This document shows positions 7,832 to 14,453 of a stretch of 18,944 nucleotides of DNA, in pieces; within the stretch, counting starts at the first letter, position 1, and every line of letters starts with the position of its first letter. The stretch is taken from positions 1 through 18,944 of the forward strand of contig JAFZRR010000045.1 of the NCBI GenBank assembly GCA_017619815.1, given 5' to 3'. A program made the translations under genes and the position numbers. The notes below the pieces were generated by a model. That model made no database searches. It was not told the DNA's origin and saw nothing but the letters and a program-made list of their open reading frames with translations. This stretch comes from Bacilli bacterium (GTDB lineage Bacteria; Bacillota_I; Bacilli_A; RFN20; CAG-826).

Positions 7832-10109
7832 TGCAGCAGGACGCAACGCGATTTCTAATGCGTCTATATCTGATGTTGCTGTATCTCAATTGTTTGAAAA
7901 TATTTTAGAACACGAAAAAGCAACAGTACTTAAGAACCATTATTCAACTTTGTATTTTTCTAACCTAAACGAGCATTTTGCTAACAATAGTCATGGCACC
8001 TGTTCTTTTGTGTCTATTGGCATGTTACTCTCTTTTTATGATTCATATTGGAACGACACTATTATTTCTGAAAATTTCGATGTACAATCTAATTTTTCTT
8101 CCACATCTCCCATATCTCAAGATTTTGAATTTCCGCCATTCGGTATTACATCACCGGGAATTGGTTTTGAAGAAAATTCGATTGTTTCGGGTATGACAAT
8201 AGCTGACTATCGATCGTTTGTTTTGCAAAATGAGAATACCTACTTTCAATCAAAATTGCTTATTTTGGCTGAGAGTTACTTTGGATCTTCTAGATTTGAT
8301 ACATCAATTAATCCTTATGGTATGACTTTCCAAGAAATAAATGATTTTTTGGAATACTATCTATTTACATTTAAGTCCTTTACATCGCAAGATTTTACAA
8401 TTTCATCATCAAACGGCTATCCAAACGATGTTATGAGTTTTACTGTTAGTAATATTTTGAGTGGGAAACCCGTTTTAATAAGGGCGAATTCATCAATTTT
8501 TGGCGGGCATGCAATGATTGCGTATGATTACGATTCAAACACCGGAGAATTATTTGTTCACCCTGGGTGGAAAGATAACAATAATAACGCTTTAACTCAT
8601 GTTTCTTTAGATCAATTAGGAATATCGCAAATTGAGGATGCAATAGTAATTAATACTTCGTCCTCACACACCCATTCTAACAATTATCATTCATCTCATG
8701 GGAACAACCTTTGTTCTTGCCTTTATTCGTTTCCTCAAAATATAGTAATTGAATCGGGCAATTATAGAGATATGAACCCAACCTTTGTTTGGAAGTCACT
8801 ATATAATGAAAACTGGTTTTCATCTTACTCACCATTTTTTAAATTTTCTATATTGGATAGCAATCATATTTCTTTATTTACTAAAAACTGTATAAATGGC
8901 TGTTGTTGCACGCTATCTAGTGAAGAGTGGGATTATGTTTTGTATAATGCTGCTGGCAATTCATATTATGCTTATGTTGAGCTATCATCTAATTCCTATC
9001 CGTATTGGGATGACTATTATTCTTTAAAACTATTTAATAAACCAAAAGACTATAATGTTTTGCCTCACATTAAGCCAAACGAATATGGATTTGCAGATGC
9101 ATATCCTGATGACATTTACACAAAAACCACCTATGTTGAACACCAAACATCAAATGGTTTTAAATTCAAAACCAGAAGATATAGGACTGGATATATTCAC
9201 AATGAATACATTGTTATGTCACCAAAACGATTAGGCTATACCGAAGCTTTTATTGAATATAAATTTACTAAGGCTATTAGTAGAATCGATGTTGCTTTAT
9301 CTCACTGGAGATCAACTTCTTTAGAAGGATTAACATCTTCAACAGGCAATGCTGTTGTTCAACAATTTTGGGGCAATCAATATATAACAAATCTAGATTT
9401 ACTATCATCAACCACCAATCTTCCAGAAAACAGAAATAGTCAAACAATTTACAAAATATGTTTTTCTCAACCAGTTTATATCATTAGATTTTACTCAAGC
9501 ACATTTTCACAAAACACAAACGACAATAATAGAGGCAGGATTTGTATTGGTGACATAGCTTTTTATGAAGATGAGCAATCTATGCCTCTTTCTGGATATG
9601 AATTAGAATATTCTCCAAATGATTGGAATTACAATCCTGTTTTAGGCGGAACTAATTGTTATGCATATGCTATTAATAATCAAGTATGGCCTGGTACAAA
9701 TAATTTAACTTTTTTACAACCAGGTCAATATTCAGGCAATACCATCACAGAATGTACATCTGAAGTTCTTGTGAATGCGGTTTCAAACGATTTTGCCTCT
9801 TATACAATTTATAAGCAATCAACGTATGAATTTTTGCCTGTAGGAAAATATGATAGATGTCCTGTTGGAACATATAAGGTTGCTTTGGTTTGCTATCGAA
9901 CTGGTTGGTGGATTTTTACATCACAAGACTATCATTGGTATAGGCAAAATCCTGATGGCTCATGGTCACATAAGCAAGGGGCAACACAGGTTAAACTAAC
10001 CGATAATTCTGGCAATATAATAAGAGATCCAGAAACATGTGATAGAGGAGATTATAATGTCTTTGTTGGGTTTTTTGCAGTAAGACCATGGGGTAATCTT
10101 TATGTTTAA
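7767..10109 (+). CDS. Secreted papain-like (C39-like) peptidase with shared region and second cysteine-peptidase-like domain
   Basis: This is a 780-residue protein with a signal peptide (about 1-18, ending AFA). The first catalytic-looking domain (about 65-295) has NSHGTCSFVSIGMLLSFYD with Cys79 and GGHAMIAYDYD with His248, then ELFVHPGW, the order seen in C39-like papain-fold peptidases. A His-rich segment (about 301-311) leads to a region of about 260 residues (about 325-602) shared with the S8 protease: NPTFVW, RTGYIHNEYIVMSPKR and NNRGRICIGDI. The last domain (about 615-780) has TNCYAYAINN with Cys631, DYHWYRQNPDGSWSHK with His723 and His735, and DPETCDRGDYNVFVGFF, resembling an NlpC/P60- or CHAP-like cysteine hydrolase. 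The gene begins inside the XRE gene and overlaps the next by 8 bases. Function and substrate are unknown; peptidoglycan, host or competitor proteins are all possible. Confidence 0.75.
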   Translation: MKIILSVLIASTSIAFASFHNDAAGRNAISNASISDVAVSQLFENILEHEKATVLKNHYSTLYFSNLNEHFANNSHGTCSFVSIGMLLSFYDSYWNDTIISENFDVQSNFSSTSPISQDFEFPPFGITSPGIGFEENSIVSGMTIADYRSFVLQNENTYFQSKLLILAESYFGSSRFDTSINPYGMTFQEINDFLEYYLFTFKSFTSQDFTISSSNGYPNDVMSFTVSNILSGKPVLIRANSSIFGGHAMIAYDYDSNTGELFVHPGWKDNNNNALTHVSLDQLGISQIEDAIVINTSSSHTHSNNYHSSHGNNLCSCLYSFPQNIVIESGNYRDMNPTFVWKSLYNENWFSSYSPFFKFSILDSNHISLFTKNCINGCCCTLSSEEWDYVLYNAAGNSYYAYVELSSNSYPYWDDYYSLKLFNKPKDYNVLPHIKPNEYGFADAYPDDIYTKTTYVEHQTSNGFKFKTRRYRTGYIHNEYIVMSPKRLGYTEAFIEYKFTKAISRIDVALSHWRSTSLEGLTSSTGNAVVQQFWGNQYITNLDLLSSTTNLPENRNSQTIYKICFSQPVYIIRFYSSTFSQNTNDNNRGRICIGDIAFYEDEQSMPLSGYELEYSPNDWNYNPVLGGTNCYAYAINNQVWPGTNNLTFLQPGQYSGNTITECTSEVLVNAVSNDFASYTIYKQSTYEFLPVGKYDRCPVGTYKVALVCYRTGWWIFTSQDYHWYRQNPDGSWSHKQGATQVKLTDNSGNIIRDPETCDRGDYNVFVGFFAVRPWGNLYV

Positions 10110-10587
10110 TTCTTTTGTTACTCGAAAAACATTAGTCTTCCTACTTTTATATTTTGCATCGTATTTTATAATAGGCATTTTTCAAATTGCGGTAACATCT
10201 TTATCTGGTCATTACACATTTGGAATTATATTTTATTCAATTGTTTTCTTAATTATATCGTTGTCGTGGATTCTATATTTTTTTCTTTCGCGTGATTCAA
10301 AAACAAAACATATTATCCTGCTTTGTATCATGCTAATATCAACATCACTTTTTCTTTTGTTATTTAGCTCTTTTGAGTTCATACCGATTATCTATAAAAC
10401 GTTCATCTCGATTAAATATTATAGTTCAATAATTGGTTCTCAATCAGCACTATCTAATGGCATTATTGCGAGTGCTATATTCGGTGTTTTTGCTATAGAA
10501 AATTTAATAGTGATTTTTGTTATAGGAATTCGCTTAAAGTCTTATAAAAAAATGTCGATGGTGGACAAATGTCCTGGTAATGTATGA
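10102..10587 (+). CDS. Small four-helix membrane protein
   Basis: This 161-residue protein is dominated by four hydrophobic segments, near residues 10-33, 41-62, 69-88 and 118-143, with a short basic tail. I do not recognise a family. Its ATG overlaps the end of the peptidase gene (ATGTTTAA), and its own stop overlaps the ATG of the decayed gene behind it (ATGTATGA). It is therefore translationally coupled to the secreted peptidase and could be a membrane partner, an immunity protein or a processing/export helper. These roles come only from position. Confidence 0.6.
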   Translation: MFNSFVTRKTLVFLLLYFASYFIIGIFQIAVTSLSGHYTFGIIFYSIVFLIISLSWILYFFLSRDSKTKHIILLCIMLISTSLFLLLFSSFEFIPIIYKTFISIKYYSSIIGSQSALSNGIIASAIFGVFAIENLIVIFVIGIRLKSYKKMSMVDKCPGNV

Positions 10588-11154
10588 AATTTGTGATAGT
10601 TGCTTCATGCGTGGTGGCAAGGAAAATGATAATTATAAATTATTTATTTCCTTTTTGATCTCAAAATATATTTATTGCGGTGTATTGGTTTGAAATAGAA
10701 AATATGGCTTTTCAGATTGTTTTGAACCTAATTATTCTGTTGGCTACGAAATTACTCCGGCTGGCATTGAAAAAGACTCCATTAACACTTCATTTGCATG
10801 CAACTTAACGAATAATAAAAATATTTTAGAAGATGAATTAAATAATTTTAAAACAAAAATTGTTGATAAAATTGAAAAACTTCAAGATGGGAATTATTCG
10901 TTAATTAAAGGCAAAATTTACCTATGCCTTTCATATCTCCACATGGTTGAGCGGTCGGATATTAACAAAACTATATTTGAACTATCTAATTATTTTAATT
11001 CTAAAGCTTCGGTTCGTTTCGACGGCCTTTGCTTTTTTGCAACCTCTTCAATATTATTTATATAATGATGATTTAATTAATTAAGACTAAGCCGTTTGAA
11101 ACAAGCGAGTATAATAACAAAATTCAATCTATTTGGTCTGAAATTCTGGATTAA
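10580..11154 (+). pseudogene. Decayed gene, last of the second peptidase cluster
   Basis: An ATG at 10580 overlaps the stop of the membrane-protein gene exactly as that gene overlaps the peptidase gene. The frame reads MYEICDSCFMRGGKENDNYK and onward to a TGA at 10691-10693. It then continues open in the same frame for 123 codons (segments GYEITPAGIEKDSIN, SYLHMVERSDINKTIFELSN) to TAA at 11063-11065. A further coding-like piece in another frame (TKPFETSEYNNKIQSIWSE) runs to 11154. This looks like a single gene with one nonsense change (TGG to TGA is the simplest) and later frameshifts. No family is recognised. Intact genes here stop at TGA, so readthrough is unlikely. Confidence 0.55.
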
Positions 11155-11204
11155 TTAGACATTTCTTCAATGAACCAAATATCTTATGTATTTGAATAAA
11201 TATT

Positions 11205-11400
11205 GGTGCGCGATTCTAACCCTCGCGTCTGTCCAACTTTATTGATGGGGTTATGAGTTGTCCATGAAATGATCAAAAAATGGGGTTAAGTTATGTAGCA
11301 GCGGTAGGGTTAGACTCTAATTATCTTATTCTTATATACTTAGCATATAAGATAAAAAAAGACACGCATTATTTTTAAGAGTCAAGACATTCGATGATGC
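11205..11400. repeat. tRNA-Ser flank repeat, copy A (most degraded)
   Basis: Shared landmarks with copies B and C, in order, are an ACCC...CGTCTGTCC block, an AGGGTTAGA...TCTAA hairpin remnant, an AT palindrome at 11331-11351 (9-base arms, one mismatch), AAGACACG...GAGTC as a ruined terminator stem, then TTCGATGATG. The tRNA end itself is barely recognisable after this. It begins about 50 bases after the decayed gene. Confidence 0.75.
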
Positions 11401-11488
11401 CTTCAAATGTCCGTGAATTAATTTTATACAAAGAAGTCATTATTAAAGGGATCGATGCTATACCAAATCATTGTTTCACAAAATGTAA

Positions 11489-11739
11489 AACAAAAAACCT
11501 CAAAAACGTAAAATTGAGTCGATTGCTCAGAAATATTTCACTAGATTTTTAACTTTTTTGATAATTATCCTTTTTAATATTAGTGCCATTTTTGGCACCA
11601 ATTGGATCAAAATATTGTGTTTGTGTTATCATTTATCGTTATTTTCTGTATGGATTATTTGAATTCGAACGAAAAGAATTTCACTGCTTTTTTTGATACT
11701 TGTTATAATGTTTTTAACCACTTTTTACATTTTGGTTGA
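11489..11739 (+). pseudogene. Possible remnant of a small membrane protein
   Basis: A 57-codon frame without a start (11489-11659) encodes a basic head and a hydrophobic stretch, FLTFLIIILFNISAIFG. A second frame from ATG 11650 to TGA 11739 (MDYLNSNEKNFTAFFDTCYN) would continue it after a frameshift. Both are short and the region is very AT-rich, so chance is possible. Apart from this and repeat copy A, 11401-11770 holds no gene I can support. Confidence 0.3.
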
Positions 11740-11770
11740 ATTACATTAAATATAATATTATATTTATGCT

Positions 11771-13648
11771 ATGGCAAAAATAACGAATCATGTAAGAACA
11801 TATAATTATGTAACATTCGCATATGGTGGTTGTTTTGAACACATAAAAAATGAGATGATGAACAGCATCTTGAAAACAATGAACACAATTACTTTAAAGG
11901 ATGGTAAGACTGTTAGCCTTCTTGTTGATTTTGATAGCGATTCGGTGCCCTTTTACAAAGGCTACTCAGCTAACCATTCGTCGTTTTTTACTTTTGAGCC
12001 AAGCAAGTGCTTTGTTAGTAAGAAAAATACCGAATGTGCCTTGGAATTTGATCGCGCAAAGAAAAGAATGTATTTGAATTCGGATTTCGTTGTTTTTAGA
12101 ATTAGCAAAGAAGCAATTATATACTCGGTTCAAAACATTTTTGTCGGTGGAGAAAGCAAATCTGTATTTTCGCTGTATAGAGGCGAATTAAAAAAATCCT
12201 TGGATCTGATAAATGTTTCTGAATTGACTGATAAGCAAGAAAAATTTCTTTACTTTTGTTCTAGATTGTACAAGAAATTTGATGATATTAATGTTAGAAA
12301 AGACTTCCGAAACGCTTGTAACGAATTCAATTCTGATGTTAAGACAAATAGGAAATTAGAAAATCTCTTTATTAGGGCTAGTAATTTTTTTGAAATGGTT
12401 TCTATTAAATATTTATTGAAACAAGGCAAAGTTGAAAAAATGATAAAATCTGCTTTTTTGGTTGTAGCTCCTATGAATGTAGCTACTTTGTGTATTGAGT
12501 CTGAAATAGATACTGAGATAGATTTGAACATTTTCTTAAATAAAACTATCGAAAGAGTAAAGGAAAAAGCGTTTTCAATCTTTAAAACAATCAATACCTC
12601 GTTTGATTCATTTGTTTCTTTCCTTAGACTAATTAACCTCAATAGTTTCTTTAATTTATTTTCACAGCATTGTTTTGGAGCAATTACATCGGATAATAAA
12701 GTCAAAAGGTTGGGTGTTATTAATACTGATATTGATTTGCCTGCTGCAAAAGTAATCCTAAGTTTTGATGATATAAAAAAAGCTTCATTTTTAAGAACTT
12801 TTAGATTTTTTTCAAACTATTTAAGTGCAGAATCAGCTTACTATAAAGAACATAATGAACAAGCGATTTACAAAGATGTGTTGTTTGAAATGCAAACCAA
12901 CATGAATTTTGAGCCATCTTTTAATAACAATTTCTCAAATCACCGCCTTGTAACTAATCTATTGAATGATGATACGAGAAATTTATTTATTTCTAATGGA
13001 ACTTGTATTTTTTCTTTTTGTAATCCAGTTCAAGTTTTAAATGGTGATGATGTTTCTGATTTATCTAAAGACAATTATTATTTGGCTGCTGATTTTATAG
13101 ATCACAAAGTAAGGTATAGAGACAGGTATGTTTCTTTTGCCATTTTAACTCATTTGATTGTTATTGACATTTATTTATATTCTCGTCTTTCGTTACTTTG
13201 TGATTCAAAAACAATTGACTATAAGAAAATGTTTTACATGAGAATGCCGGCTATTCATAATTTGAATCGAAAATTCTCTGAGGTAAATCGCCTTTTTAAT
13301 CCTGCAAGAATGTTTTTTTCTCAAGAGTTTATGAATATTGCTTTGACAATTAATGAAAAATATAAATTGGATGTTCAAAACACATATCTTGAAGATGTTG
13401 TTGAGAATTATTGGCAGGAAGCTAATGTCACGAATGGTAAATATGTTCCACTTATTCAATTGATGCTTACTGTTTTAACATTTTCTGTATCTTTTGCGTG
13501 TGTACCGATGTTAGAAGTGTGGAAAAGAATCCTTATTTCTTTATCAATATCGGTTGCTGTTGTATTTCTATCATTTATTTTGCTTTATTTTGCAGGAAAA
13601 TCTGTTAATAGGAAGAGACTAATAAATCCTTTTGGCAAAAATAAATAA
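11771..13648 (+). CDS. Orphan 625-residue protein with C-terminal membrane hairpin
   Basis: I recognise no domain in this protein. The first 555 residues are soluble-looking, mixed alpha and beta, with early cysteines (YGGCFEHIKNE at about 18-28), a lysine-rich helical middle (about 160-280) and the segment MPAIHNLNRKFSEVNRLFNP (about 493-512). Residues about 560-580 and 586-608 are two transmembrane helices joined by a short loop, ending in a basic tail (NRKRLINPFGKNK), so both ends probably face the cytoplasm. Defence effectors often place a sensor ahead of such a hairpin, which makes a membrane-perturbing effector role plausible but unproven. No Shine-Dalgarno site is seen; TATAAT at 11751-11756 could be a -10 element. 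It is cargo between repeat copies A and B. Confidence 0.75.
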   Translation: MAKITNHVRTYNYVTFAYGGCFEHIKNEMMNSILKTMNTITLKDGKTVSLLVDFDSDSVPFYKGYSANHSSFFTFEPSKCFVSKKNTECALEFDRAKKRMYLNSDFVVFRISKEAIIYSVQNIFVGGESKSVFSLYRGELKKSLDLINVSELTDKQEKFLYFCSRLYKKFDDINVRKDFRNACNEFNSDVKTNRKLENLFIRASNFFEMVSIKYLLKQGKVEKMIKSAFLVVAPMNVATLCIESEIDTEIDLNIFLNKTIERVKEKAFSIFKTINTSFDSFVSFLRLINLNSFFNLFSQHCFGAITSDNKVKRLGVINTDIDLPAAKVILSFDDIKKASFLRTFRFFSNYLSAESAYYKEHNEQAIYKDVLFEMQTNMNFEPSFNNNFSNHRLVTNLLNDDTRNLFISNGTCIFSFCNPVQVLNGDDVSDLSKDNYYLAADFIDHKVRYRDRYVSFAILTHLIVIDIYLYSRLSLLCDSKTIDYKKMFYMRMPAIHNLNRKFSEVNRLFNPARMFFSQEFMNIALTINEKYKLDVQNTYLEDVVENYWQEANVTNGKYVPLIQLMLTVLTFSVSFACVPMLEVWKRILISLSISVAVVFLSFILLYFAGKSVNRKRLINPFGKNK

Positions 13649-13706
13649 TAAAAACCCTTTGTGTCCTTTAGATTTTGTGATAATATATAAGCATCAAGGA
13701 AGGATA

Positions 13707-13736
13707 TTGCTGTGCTTTATATATTTAATATATAAT
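13707..13736 (+). promoter_or_regulatory. Candidate promoter for a small RNA
   Basis: TTGCTG at 13707-13712 and TATAAT at 13731-13736 are 18 bases apart. The predicted start, near 13743, coincides with the first base of a 7-bp stem, and a terminator follows about 70 bases later. Confidence 0.45.
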
Positions 13737-13742
13737 CTCTTC

Positions 13743-13824
13743 ACCCATCGTTTGAGGGGTGCCGAGAATTAGATGGGTAAAAATATATCCTGAAGTTGCG
13801 ATAAAAAGCAACTTTTTATTTATT
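13743..13824 (+). ncRNA. Candidate small structured RNA or leader
   Basis: From the predicted transcription start the RNA begins ACCCATC, which pairs perfectly with GATGGGT at 13772-13778. The same 5' bases, as CACCC at 13742-13746, can instead pair with GGGTG at 13757-13761. The two pairings exclude each other, a feature of switching leaders. A terminator hairpin closes the element at 13793-13814 with a T-rich tail. I could not match it to a known riboswitch or small-RNA family. The gene behind it is a broken macro-domain gene, so if it was a leader its target is now damaged. Confidence 0.4.
13793..13824 (+). terminator. Intrinsic terminator
   Basis: AAGTTGC (13793-13799) and GCAACTT (13808-13814) form a perfect 7-bp stem with an 8-base loop, followed by TTTATTTATT. 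It could end the candidate small RNA and readthrough from the 625-residue gene. Confidence 0.6.
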
Positions 13825-14103
13825 GGATAGCTTTAAATCGGTGGCCGTAAAAATAAAGGTTCTCCGTATATTGTATTGAACCCATGATTTAGGAATGGAA
13901 TCCATAGTGCTTCCGCCCATTTCTACTGGAATATTTGGTTATCCAATAAAAGAAGTTGTTGAGATATGTGCAATAGTTATTGTAGTTATAAACCAAAACA
14001 TCTGAAATATAGATATATGTGCATTCTTAATGATGGACACAGTGAAGCCCTCTATAATGGCGCGTTAAAAAATATAACAATTAGGAGACTAGCTCTTTTT
14101 TGA
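13808..14103 (+). pseudogene. Broken macro-domain (ADP-ribose-binding) gene, 5'-truncated
   Basis: One frame from 13808 reads a helix, meets TGA at 13877-13879, and continues THDLGMESIVLPPISTG then IFGYPIKEVVEI to TGA at 14003-14005. The GxxSIxxPxISTGIFGYP pattern is the hallmark central strand and loop of macro domains. The next frame (ATG 14017 onward) reads ILNDGHSEALYNGALKNI, matching the usual macro-domain end, and stops at 14101-14103. The N-terminal third with the usual NAAN motif is absent. There is therefore one nonsense codon, one frameshift and a 5' loss. Macro domains bind or hydrolyse ADP-ribose derivatives. The remnant ends about five bases before repeat copy B. Confidence 0.7.
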
Positions 14104-14233
14104 TAGTTGTGAGGGTTTAACCCACACGTCTGTTCGGTTTTTCCAAGAGGGTTTTTTAGTTACCCCTCAAATAGTCAAAAAATAAGGTCAAGGTTGAGTA
14201 GTGATGAGAGGGTTAGATTCTAATCCTCTTATC

Positions 14234-14254
14234 CTTATATACATAGTATATAAG
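14234..14254. repeat. Perfect AT-rich palindrome inside copy B
   Basis: CTTATATAC and GTATATAAG are perfect 9-base arms around ATA. Copy A has the same element at 11331-11351 with one mismatch, and copy C a shorter form at 15870-15884. It is a possible recombinase or hairpin site. Confidence 0.6.
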
Positions 14255-14291
14255 ATAAAAAGAAAAGACACGTATTATTTTTACGTGTCTT
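14254..14291 (-). terminator. Orphan copy of the tRNA-Ser terminator (minus strand)
   Basis: AAGACACGTA (14265-14274) pairs with TACGTGTCTT (14282-14291) over 10 bp. Read on the minus strand it is followed by TTCTTTTT. It matches the terminator behind the intact tRNA-Ser but has no functional tRNA before it. Confidence 0.6.
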
Positions 14292-14351
14292 GACAATCAA
14301 TGATGACGGGAGACAGCGGATTTAAATTCAATATATGTTTCTCAGATATAT

Positions 14352-14414
14352 GATAAAAGACCTCACAAATGTCCGATAAAATACCTCACAAACATAAACT
14401 AGTAATTGATAAAA
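14352..14414 (+). promoter_or_regulatory. Iterons upstream of the AAA ATPase gene
   Basis: GATAAAAnACCTCACAAA occurs twice, at 14352-14369 and 14375-14392, exactly 23 bases apart (about two helical turns). A partial third GATAAAA at 14408-14414 overlaps the -35 element. The arrangement suits a DNA-binding regulator; which protein binds is unknown. Confidence 0.6.
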
Positions 14415-14434
14415 TAATTGCTTTCCTTTATAAT
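14406..14434 (+). promoter_or_regulatory. Promoter of the AAA ATPase gene
   Basis: TTGATA at 14406-14411 and TATAAT at 14429-14434 have the ideal 17-base spacer. Predicted transcription starts near 14441, leaving a leader of about 13 bases that begins with AGGAAA, the only ribosome-binding-like sequence. This rules against the TTG at 14418, which would lie upstream of the transcript. Confidence 0.7.
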
Positions 14435-14453
14435 AGTTTCAGGAAATTTAATC

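Larger units (their letters stand above)
14108..14329. repeat. tRNA-Ser flank repeat, copy B, with degraded tRNA 3' end
   Basis: This aligns along its whole length with copies A and C. It contains GGGTTTAACCC and a CGTCTGTTC block, an 11-bp hairpin (14206-14216 with 14220-14230), a perfect AT palindrome, and a 10-bp terminator-like stem. Then comes TGACAATCaATGATGaCGG and a degraded match to the tRNA-Ser acceptor and T-arm (GCGGATTTAAATTC against GGGATTTGAACCC). It thus carries a fossil tRNA 3' end. Confidence 0.8.

Noticed and set aside
10691..10693. TGA read as tryptophan or selenocysteine
   Set aside because: Intact genes in the window end at TGA in sensible places and use TGG for tryptophan. 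I see no obvious selenocysteine-insertion hairpin, and the frame is further damaged downstream.
12250..12705. 151-codon minus-strand frame inside the 625-residue gene
   Set aside because: It lies wholly within a longer coherent gene on the opposite strand, in AT-rich sequence where antisense frames are common; no promoter or ribosome binding site is seen.
13707..13824. tracrRNA for a type II CRISPR system
   Set aside because: The terminal hairpin looks similar in style, but there is no cas9, no repeat array and no anti-repeat partner in the window.
13819..13950. 11-bp inverted repeat TTTATTGGATA/TATCCAATAAA, possible insertion-sequence ends
   Set aside because: The 110 bases between the arms are part of the macro-domain fossil. 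There is no transposase and no target-site duplication.
13830..14080. Minus-strand open frame with a coding look
   Set aside because: The plus strand of the same bases gives clear macro-domain motifs in order, so the minus-strand frame is its shadow.
14234..14254. Xer dif-like recombination site
   Set aside because: The arms are symmetrical and AT-only in character and the centre is 3 bases, unlike the 11-6-11 dif layout. It could also be just a stem in a terminator cluster.
14418..14453. TTG start for the AAA ATPase, 12 codons upstream
   Set aside because: It lies between the -35 and -10 elements of a strong promoter, so it would not be in the mRNA.
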